This document shows positions 16,454 to 24,390 of a stretch of DNA of 33,147 nt, one piece after another. The notes under the pieces were generated by a model. That model was not told the DNA's origin, ran no database searches, and saw only the letters and a program-made list of their open reading frames with translations. Source of the DNA: Candidatus Hydrogenedens sp. (GTDB taxonomy: Bacteria; Hydrogenedentota; Hydrogenedentia; Hydrogenedentales; CAITNO01); assembly GCA_012522755.1 (NCBI GenBank), contig JAAYJV010000129.1:1-33147 (forward strand), in the 5' to 3' direction. Both the position numbers and the translations under genes were made by a program. Numbering within the stretch: the first letter of the stretch is position 1; each line of letters begins with the position of its first letter.

Positions 16454-18199
16454 TCAGGACAATCCTTCCTGCAGGGGAAGCCCTTCCATGAGAAAAGGCC
16501 CTATGGCAAGATAGTCAAGCCGTCCTCGTTTAAAAGCGGACACGGCTTCTTCAGGCGTACGGACAATGGGCTCTTCGTGGACATTAAAACTCGTATTCAG
16601 GAGAACGCCACTTCCTGTGATATTTTTGAAGGCTTGGAGAACTTTATGAAAAGAGGGGTTGTTCTCCGCTCGGACAGCCTGTGCCCTGGCCGTACCATCC
16701 ACATGAACGATGGCCGGATTTTCATCTTTCATTTTGTCCGTGCAGTCAAAGCACACGGTCATGAATTCCGCTGCATGACGGCCCGATTGTGTTTGAAGAC
16801 AATACAAATCCAGATCTTCAGCCAGAACAGCAGGCGCAAAAGGCATGAAATCACTTCGCTGCAGAAGCGTGTTCAGGCGTTGTACGACCTGGCTGTCTGT
16901 GGTCTGTGCCAGGATGGAGCGATTGCCCAGAGCACGGGGTCCCCATTCCATCCGCCCCGTAAAACGTGCAACCAGATAACTCTTTGCCAGAAGAGCAGCC
17001 ATTTCCTCCTCAATGGAATCAACGCGCTTGTAAGGCAGTTCCGCTTTCTTCAAGACAGCTTCTATCTCGTCATCTGTGAAGGACTCACCCCAAAACACAT
17101 CTGTGGCCCGTCTCAGGCTGACATCATCCTGAGCACAAATGGCACCCAGTCCCAATCCGCCGTCGCCCATGTTCGGAAGCACAAAAAGCTCTTCCACTTC
17201 ATCAATGGCGTGAAGACGCTGGTTCAGTTTCACATTGGCCGCCACACCGCCCGTTATGGCCAGTTTTGTTAATCCTGTTTCTTTCAGAAAGCGTCTGGCA
17301 ATCTGGACAACATATTTTTCGAGATTATCCTGAGCCCAGGCGGCCAGATCTTCTTTGGCATAACGTTCGCCCAAGTGCTTTTTCGCCCAGTCAATGCCAC
17401 GTTTTCCGAAACCGAATTTGCCCGTGAAACGGAGTTCTTCGTTCACATATTCAAAGGGGAAGGGGAAATCCACATTGTCGGCTGAGCCACCTGCAGCAAG
17501 TCCGGTGATTTTACCTTCGTCGCGACAGGAGACAAAACCGAAGACCTCGGTCAGCACCTGAAAGAAGAGACCGAGGCTGTCTCTGGAGGATACTTCCCAG
17601 AGACGTTCAAGAGGACGCCCCGGTGAAGAACGCATGACAAGAAGAGACAGACCGTCGCCCATGCCGTCCACAGAGAGGATAAGGGCGTCATCAAAGCCGG
17701 ACAGTTTCCATGCGGCGGCTGCATGGCCCAGATGGTGTTCCACATAACAGATCGGCTTCTTTTTCAGAGCCTTGGGCAGGACACGCCGGGTAAGCATGGG
17801 AAGGAAAGGCTGTGACCATTTCCGCATCAATGAGGTGTCCGAGGTATGTGAAACAGGAAGATAAAAAGTGACATCGTCCAGTATTTTCCGCAAGAAAGAT
17901 TCTTCCTTTTCCCGTCGGGCATTATAGAGCCACTGATGAGAGAAGGGAAGGAGTCGCACAGGCGGGGGAGGAGTCATGAGGCCGGACATGCAGATATAGT
18001 CAATATCCTGAGGGGCGATACCCGTATATTTGAACAGAGATTCCAGAGCCAGATGAGGGAATCCCCCTTCATTTTTTCGCCGGGAATAGCGCTCCTCATT
18101 GGAAGCGAAGAGTACGGATTCCCCATCACTGAGTGCTACACCGGAATCAAAAAGATCTTCATTTATACCAAGCCAGAGAGGCATAGGGTTTCCATTCAT
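16454..18199 (-). CDS. Carbamoyltransferase, NodU/CmcH family
   Basis: Enzymes of this family activate carbamoyl-phosphate with ATP and place the carbamoyl group on a sugar, antibiotic or nodulation-factor hydroxyl. The 581-residue length is typical. The N-terminal actin/Kae1-like domain shows LWLGINEDLFDSG, SNEERYSRRKNEGGFP (33-48) and the metal-site histidines in EHHLGHAAAAW (H155, H156, H159). VDGMGDG and TGGVAANVKLN follow. The C-terminal domain has GRMEWGPRALGNRSILA and LNTSFNVHEEPIV, both family hallmarks. The ATG at 18199 is the first in frame; its ribosome binding site is weak, and an ATG at 18184 is an alternative. No partner biosynthetic genes adjoin it, so the acceptor is unknown. 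Confidence 0.93.
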   Translation of the reverse strand: MNGNPMPLWLGINEDLFDSGVALSDGESVLFASNEERYSRRKNEGGFPHLALESLFKYTGIAPQDIDYICMSGLMTPPPPVRLLPFSHQWLYNARREKEESFLRKILDDVTFYLPVSHTSDTSLMRKWSQPFLPMLTRRVLPKALKKKPICYVEHHLGHAAAAWKLSGFDDALILSVDGMGDGLSLLVMRSSPGRPLERLWEVSSRDSLGLFFQVLTEVFGFVSCRDEGKITGLAAGGSADNVDFPFPFEYVNEELRFTGKFGFGKRGIDWAKKHLGERYAKEDLAAWAQDNLEKYVVQIARRFLKETGLTKLAITGGVAANVKLNQRLHAIDEVEELFVLPNMGDGGLGLGAICAQDDVSLRRATDVFWGESFTDDEIEAVLKKAELPYKRVDSIEEEMAALLAKSYLVARFTGRMEWGPRALGNRSILAQTTDSQVVQRLNTLLQRSDFMPFAPAVLAEDLDLYCLQTQSGRHAAEFMTVCFDCTDKMKDENPAIVHVDGTARAQAVRAENNPSFHKVLQAFKNITGSGVLLNTSFNVHEEPIVRTPEEAVSAFKRGRLDYLAIGPFLMEGLPLQEGLS

Positions 18200-18484
18200 G
18201 ACAGGGACGACCTGGCCGGTCTGGTCCCCGGATAAAAACGTGAGTTTATCGGAATTGACAAATTTTCCGCATCTATTCTACAAACCCCACCTGAAGGGTG
18301 GAAATTTCCGTTGTCTGATCAAGTCTGTAGTGTAGAGCAAAAGGACAAGGGAATCAAATTAACGGAGAGCACGGGTTTCAATGAATAATAGAATCTGGTG
18401 GGGAGCAGATGCATCGGAAGGGCGGAGTGGACCAAGTGGACGTGTTGAGACTATAGATCTTTTATGCCCCCTGTATTGTTTCCG
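18200..18484. other. Non-coding leader and spacer upstream of the repeat element
   Basis: No gene is seen. The stretch holds the 5' region of the carbamoyltransferase, a small hairpin CCACC-TGAAG-GGTGG next to the palindrome GGAAATTTCC (about 18287-18308), and a pair of AGTGGAC words at about 18425-18441. The same word pairing, in reverse complement, occurs near 1083-1102. Confidence 0.5.
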
Positions 18485-18969
18485 TGTTACTATCCGTCAA
18501 CTTCCATTTTTTTTGAAGAAGTTCATATGGCTGACTCTGCAAGTCATATACTTTCAAGATGTTGTGGGGTTCTCGACTCGGCAAACTGTCTTCCGACAAT
18601 CACGAACAAATAATGACTTGGGAAACCCTGAAAGACGTTGAGAGTCACTCCTGGGAACGCCAATTTCCACATTGGCAGACAGCGTGTTATGACATTGACA
18701 TTTTGTAAACAGTGGTGCGGTAACAGGTCTTTTGCCAACCAAGAATAAAATAAAAGCCTTTGTAAACCCTGAGTCTTTGTTCTCCCGTCAAATGCATATA
18801 TAAGTCATGGTCTTTTCCCGGGTGTCCTGCCAATGTGGAAATTGGCGTTCCCAGACTGCGCGACCCAAGGTCTTTAATTTATCAGTGTTGGTCAGTGTTC
18901 ATCTGTGGTTCTAAGGAACGTCGTGTCAGTGTCATCTCTTCGGTTAAGACGTGTTTTTCCGTGTGTTCC
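18485..18969. repeat. Dispersed repeat element, full copy with 28-bp inverted arms
   Basis: The left module (18485-18678) matches 24076-24250 and, more loosely, 32828-33010. The right module (18841-18969) matches 24251-24383. Between them is a 148-bp core flanked by two perfect 28-bp inverted arms (18651-18678 and 18827-18854). Each arm contains its own hairpin GCCAAT-TTCCAC-ATTGGC. The right module holds three degenerate 10-bp units (ATCAGTGTTG, GTCAGTGTTC, ATCTGTGGTT). No convincing coding frame exists in it, so it would have to move or spread with functions supplied elsewhere. Confidence 0.8.
18651..18854. repeat. Perfect 28-bp inverted repeat around a 148-bp core
   Basis: The arm CTGGGAACGCCAATTTCCAC... 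at 18651-18678 is the exact reverse complement of 18827-18854. Each arm folds alone, and the pair can also fold together into a long stem. The core (18679-18826) shows no ORF and no similarity to anything else in the window. Confidence 0.85.
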
Positions 18970-19023
18970 ATGATTTACCTGGTGAAAAAAAGAAATGATA
19001 CTTTACTTATAGCTTTTCGGCCC

Positions 19024-21282
19024 TTATGGTTCCTCATCAGTCTTCAAAAATTCATAAGGCCCCAGTGCCATATCTCTGGGACCTCTGTTTTCCGGCCAGT
19101 TCTCCGGATCACCTTTGCCGAAGACTTCCCGTATCGCTTCATACATGTCAAAGCCGAATTCCAGACAGGGCTCTATATAACTGCCTTCGCCCCACTCGTT
19201 CAAAGGCCCCAGAATGATGCTGTCCTGATCATGGCGGTCACAGTAGTCCCGGGCCGCTTCCAAAAGCTGTCGAAAACCATCCACAGTACGGCCATGAAAG
19301 ACATTGGCACGGTCGCCATGCCAGGGTCGGGAATCCCAACCTGTTTCCACCAGCGGATAATAGCTGATTTTATCAGACAGGGCACGTCGTTTCTCCCAGG
19401 CCGGAGGACCCACAGCCACCAGATCGGAGAAACGACTCAAAGCCGGCGCGGGAGCCAGTTCCAGAGCATTGCCCCATTCATGGTAACTCGTATGACCTTC
19501 GTATCCCTCTGATATCAGCGAATTGACCTCGTGCAGAACAACGGAATGTTGTACCGACACGAAAGAAATGCCTTCGAAGCCAGCTTCCCGCGCCATTTTC
19601 TGGGATTCAGCCAGAGCGGCGGCTGCTTCTTCACTCCCGCCCAGATCACGGCGTACGGCCTGGGCATCCCAGATGTACACGGCGGGTTTACCATTGATGC
19701 GATAATAACTTTTCAGCGGGAAATAATGGTCGATCCATTCTTGAGTGACGGCTCTCCAGTCTTCGCGACTGTGTGTATCGGGCGGATTGTGATTCGCCCA
19801 CATGATGGCAACTTCCAATTGGTCGCGGTATCTCGCTTCCTTATAAGCCTCAAACCAGTGTCTGAGCTGTTGCCGTCCTTCGCACCAATACCAGTCCACG
19901 AGAAAAGTGGAGATGCCGTTTTCCACGGCCCATTTGATTTGCCAGTCCACGCATTCCACCTTCGACTCGTCGTAATAGCCCAGAAGTGGTTTTCGTATGG
20001 GCGTTGTTTTTCTGACACAATCCCATTTGGCATCCGTATTCCAACCGGGGAAATAATAAGCGAGAACCTTCCGGGTGGTTTCCACAGGCTGCGGCGGGAG
20101 CACATAATCGGCCGGCGTATCCACTGGCTCGGCAAAAAATAGAAAGGTTGTGGCTGAATCGCTGTTGTTCCAGGTCAGAGTGAGGCTTTTCTCACCGGCT
20201 TCCCGGGCTATGACAGTTCCATGAACCTCACAGGATTCGCCATGACGCAGGGAAAGAGAACCGCAAGTGCTCGCAGGTCCCCGCATCCGCAGACCTTCTG
20301 AACTGTCAAAGTGAACCGTTTCCACCACGGCCTCGCCACCGCCCACATTGGTGAATTGCGCCAGAATGTTTTCAGGACGTTCTGCACGGCTGAGGGCATT
20401 TTCAAAGCCGAAATAGCTGAGCGCCAGTTCAGGCGGACCTTCCGCATCTGAGGCGAGAGCGACAGATTTCAGGAGAATATCCTCTTCCGGAGGGACGAGG
20501 AAGTGCATGCCGGCGACTTTACCGCGCCAAAGGGTATTTTCCCCCAGATGAAGATAGTAACGTCGGAATTCATCATCACTTTTCTGAAGATAAAGCGTTT
20601 CTTTCTGCAAGCCCGATCCGTGGGTAGCCCAGAAGAGATCCAGAGCACTGTCCTGACCGGCGGATACTTCCAGAATCATCCAGCCGGATTTTTCCGCATC
20701 AAGATCCAGAGGAGGGCTGACCAGAAGAGAGCCCTGGTTCACGTTCATCCAACCGGGCGCTTCCTGACTGGTATTGAATTCCCAGGCTGCATCATCGGAA
20801 CTCTCCAGAGTCCCCGGACGATCCATGACAGCGATCTCTGCGATGCTGAACTGGAGGGCGTCATAAAGATCCAGACGCAGTTGCCGGATGACCCCTTCCC
20901 TGTGCCAGAATGGAAAGATGTATATATCCTGCAGCTCTTTTGTAGCCGGCACTTGAAAGTGTGTGGATTTACTTTCTTCAAAGCCCCCGTATTTTCCTTC
21001 CAGTGTATTCGCCCAGAAAAGCTGGCCACGACCGGGACTGTCCGCCTGGATGCGCAGTCGTACATATTGGCCTGGGTTGGCGGGGATATTCAGATCCGTA
21101 CAGCGGAAAAAAGGATCCCAATTGATGGTCCGGCCCTGCAATGTGCCTCCCTCACAGTGCAGATCCGTGATATGGGTATTGGCCAGCCAGGCGGCACAGG
21201 CGTCTGAGTTCTGAAAATTCCACTGCTGAACGGTCATCAGACTGGAGAGCGTCAGAAAAGGAAGTAAAAGACTCATCAACAT
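19024..21282 (-). CDS. Secreted WbsX/GH99-like protein with duplicated N-terminal jelly rolls
   Basis: The start at 21282 gives 752 residues. It has AAGGAG 10 nt upstream and a signal peptide (MLMSLLLPFLTLSSLM), while the longer frame to 21402 crosses the predicted promoter. Residues 17-153 and 167-278 look like two copies of a carbohydrate-binding jelly roll (both with WxF starts and LFWA-T segments). A CARDB/NEW3-like domain (283-385) follows. From about 405 (KVLAYYFPGWN) to the end is a WbsX-type, GH99-like barrel with FLVDWYW, KPAVYIWD and GPLNEWGEGSYIEP. Such domains act on mannose-type glycans in characterised GH99 members; the substrate here is unknown. It is divergent from the GH9-like gene. 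Confidence 0.85.
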   Translation of the reverse strand: MLMSLLLPFLTLSSLMTVQQWNFQNSDACAAWLANTHITDLHCEGGTLQGRTINWDPFFRCTDLNIPANPGQYVRLRIQADSPGRGQLFWANTLEGKYGGFEESKSTHFQVPATKELQDIYIFPFWHREGVIRQLRLDLYDALQFSIAEIAVMDRPGTLESSDDAAWEFNTSQEAPGWMNVNQGSLLVSPPLDLDAEKSGWMILEVSAGQDSALDLFWATHGSGLQKETLYLQKSDDEFRRYYLHLGENTLWRGKVAGMHFLVPPEEDILLKSVALASDAEGPPELALSYFGFENALSRAERPENILAQFTNVGGGEAVVETVHFDSSEGLRMRGPASTCGSLSLRHGESCEVHGTVIAREAGEKSLTLTWNNSDSATTFLFFAEPVDTPADYVLPPQPVETTRKVLAYYFPGWNTDAKWDCVRKTTPIRKPLLGYYDESKVECVDWQIKWAVENGISTFLVDWYWCEGRQQLRHWFEAYKEARYRDQLEVAIMWANHNPPDTHSREDWRAVTQEWIDHYFPLKSYYRINGKPAVYIWDAQAVRRDLGGSEEAAAALAESQKMAREAGFEGISFVSVQHSVVLHEVNSLISEGYEGHTSYHEWGNALELAPAPALSRFSDLVAVGPPAWEKRRALSDKISYYPLVETGWDSRPWHGDRANVFHGRTVDGFRQLLEAARDYCDRHDQDSIILGPLNEWGEGSYIEPCLEFGFDMYEAIREVFGKGDPENWPENRGPRDMALGPYEFLKTDEEP

Positions 21283-21360
21283 AAGCGGGGTTCTCCTTTT
21301 GCCTGCCGGATCCTTTAAACAGACAGGTCTGTTGCTTTGGAGTCCGGCTTCTATCATGCT

Positions 21361-21389
21361 ATTATCCACAAGAAGCGCCGGTCGTACAA
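21361..21389 (-). promoter_or_regulatory. Promoter for the WbsX-like gene
   Basis: On the minus strand TTGTAC, a 17-bp spacer and GATAAT lie upstream of the start at 21282, leaving a leader of about 72 nt. No comparably good promoter was found for the divergent plus-strand gene. Confidence 0.5.
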
Positions 21390-21477
21390 AAAGCGACGTC
21401 ATGTTTTCTGAAAACTTGTGCGCAAAGAGTGTAAAATCCCAGGTTCGATCCTGAATTCTACCGTGGAGTTACAGCAG

Positions 21478-23439
21478 ATGAAGTCTGAAAGATATTTCCT
21501 CTATATGATAGCCTTTTTCATCTTTTCCCTTCTTTTCTTTGCCCCTGCTTCTGTTCAGGCTTATGAGGAGGATGAGGAAGATATTCTTGAAAATAACATT
21601 ATCCTGCTGGATTTAAGCTGTCCCGCTTCCGCCGGAGAAGGGGAAATACTCAAAGGCTGGCAAAGCGTTTCCGTCGACCTGGAGGAAGAAGAAAACTGGT
21701 TGCAAAAGCCCCGCCCGCTGAAACTGAAGGAAGAGCAGACTGTCGACGGTTGTGCCCTGATTATGGCGGCTCGAAATGTCTGGCTGTCGGAAGCTCTGGC
21801 TGTTGATGAGAATACCCTCTTTCTTTCCGGAGCCGTCATGGCCAGTGGATCGGAAAATATGTCTGTTGCTCTCATCTGGAGCGGGGAAGGGGAGATGGTG
21901 GCGAAAGAAGACTTTCGAAAGATCAGCGTGCAGGGCGGAGAGCGTTTTCGCTTCAACCTTGCCGATGCATCCAGACCGGAAGAAGCCGATGCAGTCAGAA
22001 TCGCCTTGTGCAATGAAGACCCGGAAAAAGATGCTCTGTGGCATTCCATCCTTCTGAGCACTGTCGTGTCATACCGTCCGGAAATCATGGTGACAGCAAG
22101 CCGCATCGGTTATGAGCCCGAATGGCCCAAGACCTTTGCAGTACACGGCAATTTCCGCGCAAGCCGTGCTGTCTTTGTCCTGAAAGATGATACGAATAAA
22201 GAGTGCTTTCGTGGGATGCTGAGCCCTGCGGAAAATATTCAAGGCTTTGGGGACAGTGTCTGGCCGGGGTATTACTACCGGGGCGACTTTTCAGATTTTC
22301 AGGAAGAAGGCGTTTTCACCATTGATGTGGAACTGGACGACCAGCCTGTGATCTCACGGGAGATCTTCATTCAATATCAGCTTCTCTGGAATCGTGCTTT
22401 TGCACCCCCTCTGGAAGCTTTCAAGGCCTCGCGAAGCCGGGAAAATCAGCAGGAGGGGCGTCTCTCGCTGTGGGATGAGGGAGGGATCAATCCAGCCTCT
22501 CAAGCGGAACTGCTGTGGAAACTTGTCCGTTCCTGGAGTCTGGTGCGCATGCGTTTCGCCGGACACCCTGTCCTGGTGGCACTGGAAGAGGAAGTCCGGT
22601 ACGGTGCTGAAAAAGCCGCGGCTTCTTTTCTGGCGCAAGCCGCGGGAGAACTGGAAGATCCGGACGAGGCCAACTGGTATCTCAATGCACTCACCTGTAT
22701 TGTCCGCACAGGTACGGCTTCAGACGCGGTAACAGAAGCAGCCACTCTGCTTTGGAAGCAGATGCTGGAGAATGGTGTGGAAGGCCCCTGGATGTTTTAT
22801 GCGGCTCTGGATTTGTATGCGGCCAGTGGAGAGGAAGACTATTTCCATTATGCAGCCTCAACGATTCCTGAGATCACAGTGGATCGGGTTGAATCGCTGC
22901 TGGATTATGAAAGCCTTTCGGATTTTCAGGTTTCCGGTCACCTGCGGGAGATCTTCAGTGAAAAAGGGAAGGCCCTCTTTCGCAGCGCTGAAAATGCCTA
23001 CGGTCTGCCTCAGGGGGTGACGACTGAAGAAAAGGGCTTCTTCCTCGAAAATACTGAAGGCGACGAACTGCATCCCAGGGGCAATACGCTGCGTGTTCTC
23101 GCTGCAGCGGAAGTGGCCGCTCAGACCTATCGCTATACAGCCGACAAAAACTTTCTCCGCTTTGTATGCGATCAGTTCAGCTGGATCTGGGGCAACAATC
23201 CTTTTGATGTGCAGCTCGTGGCGGATCAACGGTATCTGCTTGAAAATCCTGATCTGAAGCCCGGAGCCGTGCTGCACGGTATCGGTCCTGTGAACGCTCA
23301 AAGAGATGTACCCGCCTTCCCGGAAAAAGGCGAGGAGGGATGGGAGTACTACCGTGGCTTTTCGCTGAAGAACAATGCGGCGTATATCAGTGCTTTATCA
23401 CATCTTACAAGAATTCCCACCGCACCGCCCAGACGATAA
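21478..23439 (+). CDS. Secreted GH9-like protein, probably lacking catalytic acids
   Basis: The ATG at 21478 has GTGGAG 9 nt upstream and opens a signal peptide (residues 1-28, ending SVQA). The 653-residue product has an acidic linker, a carbohydrate-binding-like beta domain (38-200) and an Ig-like domain (202-300, SRIGYEPEWPKTFAV) as found before GH9 catalytic domains. An alpha-helical part (300-653) ends in WIWGNNPFDVQ and NNAAYISALSHL, matching the GH9 C-terminus. Where GH9 enzymes have the D-A-G-D motif this protein has WDEGGINPAS (332-341), and the C-terminal catalytic Glu before NA is replaced in FSLKNNAAY. It may bind rather than cut polysaccharide. The family call rests on layout and short motifs. 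Confidence 0.72.
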   Translation: MKSERYFLYMIAFFIFSLLFFAPASVQAYEEDEEDILENNIILLDLSCPASAGEGEILKGWQSVSVDLEEEENWLQKPRPLKLKEEQTVDGCALIMAARNVWLSEALAVDENTLFLSGAVMASGSENMSVALIWSGEGEMVAKEDFRKISVQGGERFRFNLADASRPEEADAVRIALCNEDPEKDALWHSILLSTVVSYRPEIMVTASRIGYEPEWPKTFAVHGNFRASRAVFVLKDDTNKECFRGMLSPAENIQGFGDSVWPGYYYRGDFSDFQEEGVFTIDVELDDQPVISREIFIQYQLLWNRAFAPPLEAFKASRSRENQQEGRLSLWDEGGINPASQAELLWKLVRSWSLVRMRFAGHPVLVALEEEVRYGAEKAAASFLAQAAGELEDPDEANWYLNALTCIVRTGTASDAVTEAATLLWKQMLENGVEGPWMFYAALDLYAASGEEDYFHYAASTIPEITVDRVESLLDYESLSDFQVSGHLREIFSEKGKALFRSAENAYGLPQGVTTEEKGFFLENTEGDELHPRGNTLRVLAAAEVAAQTYRYTADKNFLRFVCDQFSWIWGNNPFDVQLVADQRYLLENPDLKPGAVLHGIGPVNAQRDVPAFPEKGEEGWEYYRGFSLKNNAAYISALSHLTRIPTAPPRR

Positions 23440-23475
23440 GCTTTTCAGAGGGCATTTGTTATCGTTTCAGGATCG

Positions 23476-24051
23476 TCAGGAGTTGAGTTTTTCAGCGAGC
23501 CAGACCAGATTCTCAGCGAAATGGCGTACTGTGTCCAGTCCTTCCGTGTCTTCCTGCACTTCTCCGGGGCCGCGACCGAAACCCATATTCCAATAGGAAC
23601 TGCCCGGAACAATCATATCCATGATCATAAACCAGAAGAGCAGTTGTGCCAGTGTGAAATTCTGACCAGCCCGGCGGGCCACAACAACAGGTCCGCCCAC
23701 TTTACGGGCAAAGACACTGCCATTGGCACGACCCACATAACCGGCTCTGTCGAGAAGAGCCATCAGATTGGGCGTAGCCGATCCGAAATAGACGGGTGAG
23801 CCCACAATAATAATGTCCGCCTCCCGCATTTTATCGTAGATCATGTGGAAAGCATCATCTTTCTGGATACAGGTATTGTCTTTTGTCTTGTAGCAGGAGC
23901 CACAGGCTGTGCAAGGATGAACAGAATTTTTTGACAGCCGGATAAGCTCGGTTTCCATGCCTGCATTCTCAAAGACCTCAATACAGGTATTCAACATGTG
24001 TTCCGTATTGCCCCGGGTCCGGGCGCTGCCGCTGATGGCAAGTGCTTTCAT
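23476..24051 (-). CDS. NADPH-dependent FMN reductase / iron-sulfur flavoprotein family
   Basis: The 191-residue product opens with the flavodoxin-like phosphate loop ISGSARTRGNT (residues 6-16). It carries a compact cysteine motif, C47-x2-C50-x2-C53-x7-C61, typical of Isf-type flavoproteins that hold a 4Fe-4S cluster beside FMN. GSPVYFGSATPNL near 84-96 is the second flavin-binding segment. It probably passes electrons or reduces small compounds in the cytoplasm; the partner is unknown. The ATG at 24051 has AAAGGAG upstream. It converges with the GH9-like gene (36 bp), and its start lies 24 bp from the edge of a repeat element whose outward strand carries a TTGACG word. Confidence 0.9.
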   Translation of the reverse strand: MKALAISGSARTRGNTEHMLNTCIEVFENAGMETELIRLSKNSVHPCTACGSCYKTKDNTCIQKDDAFHMIYDKMREADIIIVGSPVYFGSATPNLMALLDRAGYVGRANGSVFARKVGGPVVVARRAGQNFTLAQLLFWFMIMDMIVPGSSYWNMGFGRGPGEVQEDTEGLDTVRHFAENLVWLAEKLNS

Positions 24052-24075
24052 GTCGTCATCTCCTTTAAGACTCCA

Positions 24076-24383
24076 TGTTACTATCCGTCAACTTCTATTG
24101 TTTCTTCGAAGAAGTTCATATTGCTGACTCTGCAAGTCATATACTTTCAAGATATTGTGAGATTCTCGATTCGGCAAACTGTCTTCCGACAATTACAAAC
24201 AAATAATGCCTTGGGAAACCTTGAAAGCCGTTGAGATTCTCTCCTGGGAAATTGGCGTTCCCAGGCTGCGCGACCCAAGGTCTTTAATTTATCAGTGTTT
24301 ATCAGTGTGCATCTGTGGTTCCAAGGGGCGTTGTGTCAGTGTCATTTCTTCGGTTGAAGAAGTATTTCTTCGTGCTTCTGTCC
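24076..24383. repeat. Dispersed repeat element, internally deleted copy
   Basis: This copy has both the left module (TGTTACTATCCGTCAACTTC onward, as at 18485) and the right module. It lacks the 28-bp arm pair and core, which are reduced to CTGGGAA-ATTGGCG-TTCCCAG at 24244-24264. That sequence is what a deletion between GGAA words in the two arms would leave. Three degenerate 10-bp units follow (24291-24320). A GAAGAA-ATAC-TTCTTC type hairpin lies near its right edge, 8 bp from the metH stop codon. Confidence 0.8.
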
Positions 24384-24390
24384 GATCAGA

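Noticed and set aside
18835-19512. 225-codon plus-strand frame starting in the repeat and entering the WbsX-like gene
   Set aside because: Its first part is non-coding repeat, the remainder is antisense to a recognised protein, and no ribosome binding site precedes it.
21440-21467. tRNA-like T-arm (CAGGTTCGATCCTG) just before the GH9-like gene
   Set aside because: Only the T-arm-like piece is present. The 3' acceptor end has no matching 5' acceptor strand upstream, and no anticodon arm can be drawn, so it is a chance match or at most a remnant.
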